Source: Kallotenue papyrolyticum (GTDB lineage Bacteria; Chloroflexota; Chloroflexia; Chloroflexales; Kallotenuaceae). From it: a stretch of 64,000 bases of DNA. The stretch lies in assembly GCF_000526415.1 (NCBI RefSeq), contig NZ_JAGA01000001.1, positions 372,001 through 436,000 of the forward strand, given 5' to 3'. Every line of letters starts with the position of its first letter. The stretch's first letter is position 1. A model generated the notes under the pieces. The model saw only the letters and a program-made list of their open reading frames with translations, was not told the DNA's origin and searched no databases. A program made the position numbers and the translations under genes. Shown here in pieces: positions 25,806 to 33,832 of this stretch.

Positions 25806-27121
25806 GCCGTGACCGCATCTAGCAACGCCGCCAGACGCCGCGTCAACTCGCGGCGCTCAAAGGGACGCAGCCGCTCGGGATCAAGCTGACCGGTCAATGT
25901 GCCGGCGCGATGTTCGGCTAGCAGCCGTTCCAGCGCCACGACGATGCCGTCCACATCGCCGGGTGCGACCGTCAGTCCCGTGCCGGAGTCGCGCACCAGA
26001 CGCGCGACGTCGCCATCGGGCACAAGCGCCAGCATGGGCCGGCCCATGCCCCAGTACTCGAAGAGCTTGTTGGGATGGCTCAGGCGGCCCTCGCGATCAT
26101 CGGCGGCCAGCAGCAATAGCACATCCGCGGCTGCCATTTCGGCATAGGCCGCTGCCTGCGGCACGAAGGGCCGGAGCTGCACCAAGCCGGCCTGCGTCAG
26201 CGGCGCGGCCCAGGCGTAGATCTGCGGATCGAAGATGCCGATCAGCCGCACCTGCAGATCGGCAGGGGTTATGCCACGGGCCATCAGCTGGGTGAGCGCC
26301 GCGAAAAAGCCACGGGTGGCGGCGGCGCGATTAGCGACGATCGAGCCGACATAGGTCAGGCACAGTTCGGGCCGTGCCGGTGGTGGCGCCAGTGGGGGCA
26401 GATCGGCGGGATCGAAGCCGTTGGTGATGGTGGTGATGCGCTGTGCCGGCAGGCCAAAGGCCGTCAGCAACAGAGCGCGCTGGCCCGCGGTGGCGGTGAC
26501 CACATGATCGGCAGCGCGCAGGCAGGCGCCCTCGCAAGCGCGTTGCAGACGATACTGCAGCAGCGAGGTGATGGTCGGATGCTCGCTCCAGATATCGCGC
26601 AGGTCCATGATCCAGGGCAGAGCGGGCAGGCGGCGCTTGAGCACCAGCGCGGCCATATGCACCGAGAAAGGCGGCGCAGTTGAAAAGATGGCCGCGATAT
26701 CGCCCCGCGCCAGGCGTCGCGCGGCTACCCGTGCCGCGCGTAGTGCCCAGACGATCTGCGCATCGGGAACAACCGCCTGCCGCAGCGCGCGTCGCAGGCG
26801 TGCCCGCAGCGATGGCTGAGCGCGATGCGCCGCCAGCAGCGAGGCCCGTGGCGCGAGCGGGTTATCCACACGCACGATCTCGAGATCGGGTGGAAGCTGA
26901 CGCAGCAACCCTTCGTCGCGCAGCCCCCCGCGCGCGGTAGCGGCGACGACCACCGGCTGCCAGCCGAACTCCGGCAGGTAGCGCACAAACTTGGCCACGC
27001 GCACCACGCCCGTCGCGCCGCGCGGCGGGAAGTCGTAGGCCAGGATCAACACACGGCGTGTCGGCGCCGGGGAGCCAGGTGGACGCTCCTGCGGTGCACG
27101 GGCGATCAGTGGAGCGATCAT
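25802..27121 (-). CDS. Family GT4 glycosyltransferase
   Basis: 439 residues, GT-B fold. Start region RRVLILAYDFPPRGATGVVR, a donor domain with TITNGFDPADLP, LCLTYVGSIVANRAAATRGF and the late motif LSHPNKLFEYWGMGRPMLAL. These are features of the FemA-independent colanic-acid/WcaI-like GT4 group. I chose the start at 27121, close behind a predicted -10 element at 27132-27137; the frame is open to 27157, but that would include the promoter element. First gene of the 27121-23878 cassette. It is divergent from the AEC pseudogene. Confidence 0.82.
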   Translation of the reverse strand: MIAPLIARAPQERPPGSPAPTRRVLILAYDFPPRGATGVVRVAKFVRYLPEFGWQPVVVAATARGGLRDEGLLRQLPPDLEIVRVDNPLAPRASLLAAHRAQPSLRARLRRALRQAVVPDAQIVWALRAARVAARRLARGDIAAIFSTAPPFSVHMAALVLKRRLPALPWIMDLRDIWSEHPTITSLLQYRLQRACEGACLRAADHVVTATAGQRALLLTAFGLPAQRITTITNGFDPADLPPLAPPPARPELCLTYVGSIVANRAAATRGFFAALTQLMARGITPADLQVRLIGIFDPQIYAWAAPLTQAGLVQLRPFVPQAAAYAEMAAADVLLLLAADDREGRLSHPNKLFEYWGMGRPMLALVPDGDVARLVRDSGTGLTVAPGDVDGIVVALERLLAEHRAGTLTGQLDPERLRPFERRELTRRLAALLDAVTA

Positions 27122-27131
27122 AGCGTTGCCG

Positions 27132-27170
27132 ATTGTACCATGCCCGCACGGCAGCACGCCGTGCTACAAT
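27132..27170. promoter_or_regulatory. Back-to-back extended -10 elements around a hairpin
   Basis: On the minus strand TGGTACAAT (27140-27132) lies 11 bases before the glycosyltransferase start, and on the plus strand TGCTACAAT (27162-27170) lies 35 bases before the AEC pseudogene. Between them GCACGGC (27146-27152) pairs with GCCGTGC (27158-27164). Both fit extended -10 promoters (TGnTAnAAT); no convincing -35 boxes are visible. Confidence 0.55.
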
Positions 27171-27204
27171 CGCGCGCCGAGCAGCCTGTCGACCGGTTGA
27201 AACC

Positions 27205-27561
27205 ATGCCTGCTGTGCTCCGCTCGATTGTTCCGATCTTCCTGCTGATCCTGCTGGGCTATGCCCTGTGGCGTTGGGGCTTTCCCGGCAACCTGTTCTGG
27301 CCTGCCGCGCGCCTGACCTATTATCGCCTGTTTCCGGTGTTGCTGATCGAACGCCTGCAGCGCACCGACTATGCTGACGCTGGGGTTGAGCCTGGCCTGG
27401 GTTGACCATCGCCGTGTTGTTTGCTGCCCTGCCCTGCGCCTCCACGGCCTATGTCCTGACCTAGGAACTGGGTGGCGACGTGCGGCCGATGGCGCTGATC
27501 CTGACGGCACAGCCACCCCTGGCAGCGTTGACCATCCCGCTGCTGGCCGGGCTGGGCTAGC
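27205..27561 (+). pseudogene. AEC (auxin efflux carrier) family transporter remnant
   Basis: Frame one begins MPAVLRSIVPIFLLILLGYA with a normal AEC first helix and continues to FPVLLIERLQRTDYAD. A frame change near 27370 gives LTLGLSLAW, and a further shift gives the C-terminal part AVLFAALPCASTAYVLT, an in-frame TAG, then ELGGDV, MALILTAQPPLAALTIPLLA and a final stop. An intact AEC protein has about 300 residues with ten helices; here the central 180 or so residues are missing. Internal deletion, frameshifts and a nonsense codon make this clearly non-functional. Intact relatives export small organic anions. Confidence 0.75.
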
Positions 27562-27573
27562 AGCGGCGCGAGG

Positions 27574-28401
27574 CTACTCCACCGGTCGCGTCTCGAACGC
27601 GTCCGATGGCAGACGCGGCTGTTTCTGCACTACCTCGGAGAGGAACAGGCCGTTGGGCACCAGGTAGATGCGCCCATCCGACGCGCGCAGCGTGGTCAGG
27701 GCATAGCCAATGCGCTCGACGCGACCACTGTAGCCGCTCACGACGATCTCGTCGCCCTCGACAATGCCCTCGCCGATGTAGCGGCTGGCGGCAATGTTGC
27801 GCGACAGCTCGCGCAGGCCCAGACCCAGCGCCAGCGCCGCCGTCAGCGCGATGCCACCCAGCACGATCACGGTGATCACGATCAGGATCGTGACATCGAT
27901 GCCCAACACCGCCGCGGCCAGGATCACGGCGATGTACACCACGCCGACCTGCACCAGACTCCGTACTGCCGCGCTGCGCCGCACGCCTACGCCGGCCAGC
28001 GTCGAGTCGGCCAGCTCGGCCAGCAATCCCGCCGCCGAGCTGCCCAGGATCAGGATCAGCACGGCAGCCAGCAGCCGCGGCGCGTAGAGCAAGACCTGAT
28101 TGAGCGCCAACGCCAGAAAATCCAGGCCGAGTGGCCCCAGGGCCGCCAACACAGCAAAGATCACCATGGCATAGAACACAATCGTCGCCACGAATTGCGA
28201 CGGGGTGCGCTGCATGCCGCCCGCCTGGAGCAGGCGCGCAATGCCGATGCGCTCGCAGACCAGATCGAAGCGCAGGCGGCGCAACGCAAAAGCGGTCGTC
28301 CGGCGCGCCAGGACGGCCAGAATCACCCCAACCACGATGATCATGAGCGCGCCCAGCACGCGCGGGATGTACGCTAATAATGTCTGTACCACCGTGTTCA
28401 C
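27574..28401 (-). CDS. MscS-like small-conductance mechanosensitive channel family protein
   Basis: 275 residues. Four to five predicted helices (about 12-32, 72-95, 105-130, 150-200), with the conserved TM-helix repeat seen in MscS-related proteins (IPRVLGALMIIVVGVILAVL and YAPRLLAAVLILILGSSAAG), followed by a beta-rich MscS-type domain: EGIVEGDEIVVSGYSGRVER, IGYALTTLRASDGRIYLVPN. It probably gates ions or small solutes across the cytoplasmic membrane during osmotic downshift. It lacks the long cytoplasmic C-terminal vestibule of E. coli MscS. Confidence 0.75.
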   Translation of the reverse strand: MNTVVQTLLAYIPRVLGALMIIVVGVILAVLARRTTAFALRRLRFDLVCERIGIARLLQAGGMQRTPSQFVATIVFYAMVIFAVLAALGPLGLDFLALALNQVLLYAPRLLAAVLILILGSSAAGLLAELADSTLAGVGVRRSAAVRSLVQVGVVYIAVILAAAVLGIDVTILIVITVIVLGGIALTAALALGLGLRELSRNIAASRYIGEGIVEGDEIVVSGYSGRVERIGYALTTLRASDGRIYLVPNGLFLSEVVQKQPRLPSDAFETRPVE

Positions 28402-28430
28402 AGCTACCTCCTGGAGCGCGGGCCATACGC

Positions 28431-28742
28431 CTAGCCGAGGCCGAGATAGTACACCAGTGCCCGGCCATAGGCGCTCAACAGCCCGTTGATGTAGCGGTTG
28501 AGCAGGCCAAGATAGTAGTGCAAGGCCACTTGTCGCGCAACGCGTCCGGCCAGATCGGGCGGCGCGTGCAGCTCGCTCAACGCCACCAGCGCCAGCAACG
28601 TCTGGAGCTGGCGGTAGCGCTCCAGCTCGCCGCGCAGCGTGGGCGACTGCGCCAGAGCAGTCTCCACCAGCGCCTGCTCATCCGGTGCGAGCTCGTCGGC
28701 CAGGTAGCCTGGCAGTAGCTCCACAACGTTCACGGTGTTCAC
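28431..28742 (-). CDS. Short membrane-proximal anti-sigma-type protein
   Basis: 103 residues from a GTG at 28742 that overlaps the sigma-factor stop as GTGA. The first half VVELLPGYLADELAPDEQAL VETALAQSP resembles the zinc-finger-like helical domain of anti-sigma factors (LLPWYLNGTLSPEE-type), but the Cys/His ligands (HxxxCxxC) are absent. The second half is a helical segment with RQVALHYYLGLLNRYINGLL and no strong transmembrane helix. By position it is the probable antagonist of the ECF sigma factor. Without a visible membrane anchor the mode of sensing is unclear. Confidence 0.6.
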   Translation of the reverse strand: MNTVNVVELLPGYLADELAPDEQALVETALAQSPTLRGELERYRQLQTLLALVALSELHAPPDLAGRVARQVALHYYLGLLNRYINGLLSAYGRALVYYLGLG

Positions 28743-29290
28743 GTTAGCAGTTCCTTGAGTCGTTCGCGCCCACGGAAGGCCCACACGCGCGCCGTGGCCT
28801 CCGGCACCGCGACGATCTCGGCGATCTCACGGTAGCTCAGCCCTTCCAGGTCGCGCAGCACCACCGCCACGCGCTGCTGCGGCGGCAATGCCTGCAGTGC
28901 CTGATGCAGCCGCGCCATGGCCTCCGCCTGCAGCACCTGATCTTCCACCGACAGCGCCCCATCGATCAACTCGCCAGGGAGCGCTTCGAGCGGACGCTGC
29001 CGCGCACGCTGGGTGAGACAGGTATTGATCGCCAGGCGCACCAGCCAGGTTTTGAAGCTGCTCTGCCCACGAAAGGTAGATAGACGCGTGTAGGCGCGGA
29101 GAAATATATCCTGTGCCGCGTCCTCGGCGTCTTCAACGCTGCCCAGTAGTCGCACGCCCAGACGAAAGATCAGGTCCTGATAGCGCCGCACCAGTTCGTT
29201 GAAAGCCTGACGCTCGCCGTCGCGCGCGCGCAGTGCCAACTGCCCATCGGCGACGGAGGTCTCGTATTCGCTTGATGAATCACGTGTCAC
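28739..29290 (-). CDS. ECF-subfamily RNA polymerase sigma factor
   Basis: 183 residues. Region 2: FNELVRRYQDLIFRLGVRLL, SVEDAEDAAQDIFLRAYTRL and FRGQSSFKTWLVRLAINTCL; region 4: LQALPPQQRVAVVLRDLEGL, SYREIAEIVAVPEATARVWA and FRGRERLKELL. This is a standard ECF (group 4) layout and length. The gene is coupled to the anti-sigma-type gene. A sequence resembling ECF promoters lies between it and the divergent Asp23 operon, suggesting that it controls that envelope operon. Confidence 0.92.
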   Translation of the reverse strand: MTRDSSSEYETSVADGQLALRARDGERQAFNELVRRYQDLIFRLGVRLLGSVEDAEDAAQDIFLRAYTRLSTFRGQSSFKTWLVRLAINTCLTQRARQRPLEALPGELIDGALSVEDQVLQAEAMARLHQALQALPPQQRVAVVLRDLEGLSYREIAEIVAVPEATARVWAFRGRERLKELLT

Positions 29291-29360
29291 GCTGAGTTGC
29301 CTCTGATATCCGCACTGCCCGGCGCTCTATCAGCTTATGTGCCACGCTTCACAACAAGGG

Positions 29361-29389
29361 TGTAACGAAACATCACGGAGATGTGTCTA
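29361..29389 (+). promoter_or_regulatory. Candidate ECF-type promoter for the Asp23 operon
   Basis: TGTAAC (29361-29366), 17 bases, then TGTCTA (29384-29389). Bacillus SigX promoters have TGTAAC-N17-CGaC, so the -35 matches exactly and the -10 partially. It is located 55 bases before the Asp23 gene and divergent from the ECF sigma gene. Functional assignment is inference. Confidence 0.4.
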
Positions 29390-29443
29390 AATATAGCGGT
29401 GTGCAAATAGCCACACCCACGCAACTGGCCAAGGAGGATGGAT

Positions 29444-29935
29444 ATGACACAAGCCGAAACTCCCCAGCGGGCCACGGTCCCCGCCCCCCTGAGCGAGAGC
29501 AGCCACGCGCGCCCCAGCGGTGGCGCGTCGCTGGTGACCGAGCAGGGTCGCACTACGATTGCCGACGGCGTTGTTGCCAAGATTGCCGCCATCGCCGCGC
29601 GCGAGATCGATGGCGTGCACCAGCTTGTGCCACGCGGCGCAGGCGCGGCGCTGACCTCGCTGGCCCAACGCGTTACCGGCAGCGAAAGCCGTGATCGGGG
29701 CGTGGCGGTCGAGGTCGGTCAGCGCGAAGCCGCCATCGACTTGAGCCTGATCGTGGTCTATGGCGTCAGCATTCCCGATGTTACTCAGGCGGTGCGCCAG
29801 AACATCATCAACCGCGTGCGCGAGATGACCGGCCTGATCGTCAAGGAGGTCAACATCGACGTCGTCGACCTCTACTTCCCGGAAGACGAGCAACCCAGCG
29901 CTGAAGCGGCCAGCGCCGCACGGCGCGTCGAATAA
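29444..29935 (+). CDS. Asp23/Gls24 family envelope stress protein
   Basis: 163 residues. After a Pro/Ser-rich N-terminal 30 residues comes the Asp23 domain: LVTEQGRTTIADGVVAKIAA, IAAREIDGVHQLVPRGAG, VGQREAAIDLSLIVVYGVSI, INRVREMTGLIVKEVNIDVV. Asp23 proteins are abundant membrane-associated proteins of Firmicutes and Actinobacteria, tethered by AmaP, and linked to cell-wall stress. I chose the ATG at 29444 because AAGGAGG ends seven bases earlier; the ATG at 29438 touches it. First gene of a five-gene plus-strand cluster. Confidence 0.88.
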   Translation: MTQAETPQRATVPAPLSESSHARPSGGASLVTEQGRTTIADGVVAKIAAIAAREIDGVHQLVPRGAGAALTSLAQRVTGSESRDRGVAVEVGQREAAIDLSLIVVYGVSIPDVTQAVRQNIINRVREMTGLIVKEVNIDVVDLYFPEDEQPSAEAASAARRVE

Positions 29936-29937
29936 AC

Positions 29938-30285
29938 ATGGCTCAGCCACTGCCCGATGAGATCCTGGCACGCGCGATCGCCGAGGCGGTCCGCGCGCTG
30001 CCAGAGGTCGTTGCGCTAGACGGCGGTCCGCTTGGCGCGCTGGCCACCTATGGCCGGGAGGGCCGCGTCATCGGCGTACGACTGCGTCCCGACGGCGATG
30101 CTCAGCGCGTCGAGGTACGCGTTGTGGTGCGCTACACTCATAGCCAGACCTTGCCGATCATCGCCGACCGCGTGCGCCAGCGTGTGCGCCAGACGCTCCA
30201 GCGGCTCGCACCGCACTACACAACCGTTGATGTGGTCATTGCCGATCTCAGTGATGATCCACCTCCGGAGGCGCCTGCTGTATGA
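29938..30285 (+). CDS. Asp23-fold-like small protein of the envelope cluster
   Basis: 115 residues. The pattern of an N-terminal helix (DEILARAIAEAVRALPEVVA), beta strands with GVRLRPDGDAQRVEVRVVVR and a long basic helix ending TTVDVVIADL resembles the core of Asp23 proteins, though diverged. It begins two bases after the Asp23 stop and overlaps the AmaP-like gene by four bases. It probably assembles with its neighbours at the membrane; no enzymatic motif is visible. Confidence 0.6.
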   Translation: MAQPLPDEILARAIAEAVRALPEVVALDGGPLGALATYGREGRVIGVRLRPDGDAQRVEVRVVVRYTHSQTLPIIADRVRQRVRQTLQRLAPHYTTVDVVIADLSDDPPPEAPAV

Positions 30286-30881
30286 ACGTTTTTAATCGTG
30301 TGTTGGCGATCCTGATCGCCCTGCTGCTGACGGTGGGTGGCCTGCTTGCCGCGCTGGTGCGCATCGGCTTGCTCGCACCAACGCATCCCGCGCTCGCCTG
30401 GCTGACGGCCTCGCCCGCAGGTGCCTGGCTGGAGCAGCTCGCCCGGACTCCGGCGGCGCCAACGCTGGCGATCGCGCTGGGCGTAGCGGTGCTTGGCCTG
30501 CTGCTGCTGTGGGCCGAACTGCGGCCCGCGCCGCGCGAAGACCGCTTCGTGCTGCGCAATGATGGCCTGGGCCGCATCACCATTCGGCGCGCCAGTGTAG
30601 ATCGGCTGATCGCCTACCTGGCGGCGCAAACCCCCGATATTCTCCAGGTACGGTCGATGATCGCGCCCAGCGCGCAGGGGCTGCGCGTGCGCTGCCAGAT
30701 TGCGCTGCGCCCTGACGCCAATCTGGCCGAGAGCGTGCCACGCTTTCAGCAGCGCGTTAAAGATGCCATCGAGCGCGAACTGGGGCTCAAGGTCGCCAGT
30801 GTGACGATCGATACGCAGTTCGAACCGCTTCCCGGCGGCCTGACGCCCGCGCCCGCGCCTGCCCGCCGTCAGTTGCGCTAG
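30282..30881 (+). CDS. AmaP-like membrane anchor protein
   Basis: 199 residues. Two N-terminal transmembrane helices (about 4-28 and 60-85) followed by a cytoplasmic domain with Asp23-like strands (FVLRNDGLGRITIRRASVDR, LRVRCQIALRPDANLAESVP, IERELGLKVASVTIDTQFEP). This is the layout of AmaP, which anchors Asp23 to the membrane in Staphylococcus. The position in the cluster supports that role. Similarity is judged by topology and context rather than strong motifs. Confidence 0.7.
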   Translation: MNVFNRVLAILIALLLTVGGLLAALVRIGLLAPTHPALAWLTASPAGAWLEQLARTPAAPTLAIALGVAVLGLLLLWAELRPAPREDRFVLRNDGLGRITIRRASVDRLIAYLAAQTPDILQVRSMIAPSAQGLRVRCQIALRPDANLAESVPRFQQRVKDAIERELGLKVASVTIDTQFEPLPGGLTPAPAPARRQLR

Positions 30882-30893
30882 AAGGAGCATGTC

Positions 30894-31085
30894 ATGTTGC
30901 TGCGTCCATCTGTAGTTGGTTTGATCCTGGGCCTGCTCCTGGGCTACTTTCTGCTGACCCGGGGCGTGGGCTTTGCCCTGGGTCTGGGGGTATGCGGCCT
31001 GCTCGGCTGGCTGATCGCCAAGCTGATCAGCGGTGAGATCGACCTACAAGCCCTGCGCAGCGCCTTCGCTCGCCGCATCGAATGA
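30894..31085 (+). CDS. Small membrane protein of the Asp23 cluster (DUF2273-like)
   Basis: 63 residues. Two closely spaced hydrophobic segments (VVGLILGLLLGYFLLTRGVG and FALGLGVCGLLGWLIAKLIS), Gly-rich as in DUF2273 proteins that accompany AmaP and Asp23 in Gram-positive bacteria, then a short charged tail. Its stop overlaps the start of the receiver protein by four bases. It is preceded by GAAGGAGCATGTC. Function is not known. Confidence 0.7.
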   Translation: MLLRPSVVGLILGLLLGYFLLTRGVGFALGLGVCGLLGWLIAKLISGEIDLQALRSAFARRIE

Positions 31086-31459
31086 ACGCTCCACCACGCG
31101 TTCTGGTTGTCGAAGACGATGGCGCGCTGCTGCTGCTGTTCGAGGAGGTCATCCGCGAGGTTGGCGCCGAGGCGATCCTCTGCAGCACCGCGCCGACGCT
31201 CGACGAGGTGCGCGCGCTTGCGCCAGCAGTGGTTCTGCTCGATCTGCGGCTGGGCGCCACGCTGGACGGCTGGACACTGTTCCAGGCGCTGCGCGGCGAT
31301 CCCGCGCTGGCGCGCCTCCCAACGATCGTATGCACCGGTCTGACCCAGGTGCTCCAGCAGCAGGCCCCGCTCTTCGCCGCGCCCGAGGTCAGCGTCCTGC
31401 CCAAGCCGTTTCTGATGGATGATCTGCTGCGCGTCCTGCGGCAGGCGCTGGTAGTCTAA
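31082..31459 (+). CDS. Stand-alone response-regulator receiver protein
   Basis: 125 residues forming only a CheY-like receiver domain. The acidic pocket is VLVVEDDG, the phosphoacceptor is in VVLLDLRLGATLDGW (Asp about residue 57), and the conserved lysine is in VLPKPF. There is no output domain. The four-base overlap with the preceding gene places it in the Asp23/AmaP operon, an unusual partner. The cognate kinase is unknown. Confidence 0.85.
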   Translation: MNAPPRVLVVEDDGALLLLFEEVIREVGAEAILCSTAPTLDEVRALAPAVVLLDLRLGATLDGWTLFQALRGDPALARLPTIVCTGLTQVLQQQAPLFAAPEVSVLPKPFLMDDLLRVLRQALVV

Positions 31460-31481
31460 GACCGGCACGGCGGGGCGCCAA

Positions 31482-32558
31482 TCAGCGCTCCAGCGCTTGG
31501 CGATAGACCGCCAGCATCTGATCAAGACTGTGCTGCCAATCGTAGCGCTCGGCAACCCAGGCCCGGGCGGCCTGTCCTAGCGTGGCGCGCCGCGCCGGGT
31601 CGCGCAGCAGCTCGATCAACGCTGCCGCCAGCGCCTGGGGATCCCCCGGCGGCACCAGCACGCCCGTTATACCGTCGCGCACTACTTCGGGCAAACCACC
31701 CACGCGCGTCGCTACCACCGGCAGGCCGCAGGCCTGCGCCTCCAGCGCTGCTACACCAAACGCCTCAGCACGCGAGGGATTGACGAACAGGCTCAACCCA
31801 CGCAGCAGATCGGGCACTGCCGGGTGCGGCACACGCCCCGGCCAGACAAGCACAGTGTTGACTCCCAGGGCCACGGCGCGCAACTGGAGCATGTCGCGCA
31901 GACTGCCATCGCCGGCGATCACGCAGCGCTCCAGGGGCAGCGCGCGCAGCACCGCCGGCAGCGCATCCAGCAACACATCGATGCCGTAGTTGGGCTCCAG
32001 ATGGCGCAGCGTACCGATGCGCAGCGTCGCAGGCGCTTGCGGCGCGGGCGTGAAGCGGTGCAGATCGACGCCGAAGGGCACCACCTCGATCGGGCGCGGC
32101 CGGCGCAGATAGCCCGCTGTGACCTGCGCCAGATAGTGCGAGGTGGCGGTGACCGCGCTGGCGTGCGCCAGCAGCGCGGGATAGAGCCGCGCCTTGCGCG
32201 CATCGCGTTGCACCACGTCCGAGCCCCAGGCTGAGATGATCAGCCGCGGGACGCGGCGGAGAAAGAGTGTGGCCGCCGGTAGCGGCAGCGCGTGCAGGTG
32301 GACGAGATCGGGATGTAGCGTGCGCACCAGCGCCGGCACGCGCGCCCAACCGCGCAGCAGCGTCGCCAGGCGGGCGGCGGGCGTCATACCGGCGCGCGCG
32401 GTTGGGATGCTCAGCAGTGGCACAGCATACGCCGGTGCCGGCGCGGGCGTGGTCGAGATCACGCTCATCTGCAGGCCACGCGCTGCTAGACCATGCACCC
32501 AGCGCTGAACATGCACGTTGTCGCCCGCTCCGATGATGCACACCCGCCAAGAGCTCAT
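31482..32558 (-). CDS. Family GT4 glycosyltransferase
   Basis: 358 residues, GT-B fold. N-terminal WRVCIIGAGDNVHVQRWVHG, LIISAWGSDVVQRDARKARL, IEVVPFGVDLHRFTP, LRIGTLRHLEPNYGIDVLLD and the EX7E region AEAFGVAALEAQACGLPVV. Probably adds a sugar to a surface polysaccharide or lipid-linked glycan. It overlaps the upstream flippase by four bases. The start at 32558 (MSSWRV) was chosen because the longer frame lies inside that gene. Confidence 0.85.
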   Translation of the reverse strand: MSSWRVCIIGAGDNVHVQRWVHGLAARGLQMSVISTTPAPAPAYAVPLLSIPTARAGMTPAARLATLLRGWARVPALVRTLHPDLVHLHALPLPAATLFLRRVPRLIISAWGSDVVQRDARKARLYPALLAHASAVTATSHYLAQVTAGYLRRPRPIEVVPFGVDLHRFTPAPQAPATLRIGTLRHLEPNYGIDVLLDALPAVLRALPLERCVIAGDGSLRDMLQLRAVALGVNTVLVWPGRVPHPAVPDLLRGLSLFVNPSRAEAFGVAALEAQACGLPVVATRVGGLPEVVRDGITGVLVPPGDPQALAAALIELLRDPARRATLGQAARAWVAERYDWQHSLDQMLAVYRQALER

Positions 32559-33832
32559 ACGCCTGCCTCGCGACGTCGCACCAGCCGCCGGTAGAAGGCC
32601 AGATCGGCACGGCGCGGCACCAGCAATGCGCGCCAGCTCACACCGCTGACGCGCCGGTAGCACCAGAGCAAGATGACCGTCTGCGTGGTGTAGGCCAGCG
32701 TCGAGGCCAGTGCTGCGCCAACGATGCCCAGTCGCGGGATCAGCAGCAGATCAAGCCCGACCGTCACCACCAGGGCCACGCTTGAGGTAAGCGATGGATA
32801 CTGCGGCAGGCCGCGCCCCGAAAGATCGCCGGCCAGCACTTTGTGGATGCTCAGCGCGACCACGCCCACCAGCAGCACCGCCAGCGGCGTGAAGGCGCCC
32901 AGGTAGGCCGGACGCAACCAGCGCAGCGCGGGCCAGGCCACGATCAACAGCCCCAGCGCGCCCAGGCCGGTGAGCAACACTGTCTGACGCGTGGCGCGTG
33001 GCGTGAGCGTGCGGTCGCCGGTCGCCGCGATCTGCGGCAACAACGCAGCACTGACGGCATTGGGCAGGTACCAGAGCAGCTCGGCCAGCAGCACGCCGGT
33101 CTGGTACAGGCCTACCGCCGCCTGCCCCAAAAAGCCCTGCACCAGCAGTGCATCGAGGCGGTAGTTGAAGGTCTGCACCACGTTGCCGACATGCCCGCGC
33201 AGTCCCAGACTCAGCAGTGGCCGTAGCACCGCGCGCTCCAGACGCGGCAACGGCGGGCCGATGCGCCAGACGGCGCGCAGGGTCCACCCAAAGCCGATCC
33301 AGGCGCCCAACACCATGGCCCACAGCGCTCCGCGCGGTCCCAGCCGCAGCCCGCCAACCAGTGCCAACGCAGCCAGCAACTGCGCCAGAGCCGTGGCACA
33401 CTGTGTCAGCGCCACCTGACGAAGATCGCGTAGCGCCAGCAGGATCGCACGCAGGTACTCGCCGAGCAGCAACGGCGGCAGCAGCAGCAGGCCCACCAGC
33501 ACATCGCCGGGCGTGACACGGTACTCGCCGCTCAAAAAGCGGGCGATAGCCGGCGCCAGGGGCGGTAGCGCCAACACCAGCGCGGCCAGCACCAGCAGAC
33601 CCAGCCCCAGCAGGTTGCGCATGAGACGGTCAGCGGCAACCCCGCGCTGGAGCAGCACCGGTGTAGCGCTGCTCACGCCCAGCAGCGCCAGCAACGTCAG
33701 CAGCGTCGGCAGCAGTACTAGCAAGCTCTGAAAGCCACGCGCTGCCGGATCGAGCAGGGCAATCAACAGCAGCGCCGTGATCAAGCGCACCACCTGCGCG
33801 CCGAAACTCCAGATCGTGTTACGGAGAAACAT
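32555..33832 (-). CDS. Polysaccharide flippase (Wzx/MATE-like oligosaccharide exporter)
   Basis: 425 residues with 12-14 predicted transmembrane helices. It begins MFLRNTIWSFGAQVVRLITA and contains FNYRLDALLVQGFLGQAAVG in the middle, a typical Wzx-like (PST/RfbX) stretch, and ends with a basic tail. Members flip undecaprenyl-linked oligosaccharides across the cytoplasmic membrane. The start at 33832 follows GGGAGAACCG and overlaps the membrane glycosyltransferase by 14 bases. With neighbouring glycosyltransferases it forms a surface-glycan set. Confidence 0.82.
   Translation of the reverse strand: MFLRNTIWSFGAQVVRLITALLLIALLDPAARGFQSLLVLLPTLLTLLALLGVSSATPVLLQRGVAADRLMRNLLGLGLLVLAALVLALPPLAPAIARFLSGEYRVTPGDVLVGLLLLPPLLLGEYLRAILLALRDLRQVALTQCATALAQLLAALALVGGLRLGPRGALWAMVLGAWIGFGWTLRAVWRIGPPLPRLERAVLRPLLSLGLRGHVGNVVQTFNYRLDALLVQGFLGQAAVGLYQTGVLLAELLWYLPNAVSAALLPQIAATGDRTLTPRATRQTVLLTGLGALGLLIVAWPALRWLRPAYLGAFTPLAVLLVGVVALSIHKVLAGDLSGRGLPQYPSLTSSVALVVTVGLDLLLIPRLGIVGAALASTLAYTTQTVILLWCYRRVSGVSWRALLVPRRADLAFYRRLVRRREAGV

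Noticed and set aside
27371-27667. 98-codon frame overlapping the AEC remnant
   Set aside because: Only a part of it (LTLGLSLAW) matches AEC; the rest is out-of-frame remnant and antisense of the MscS-like gene.
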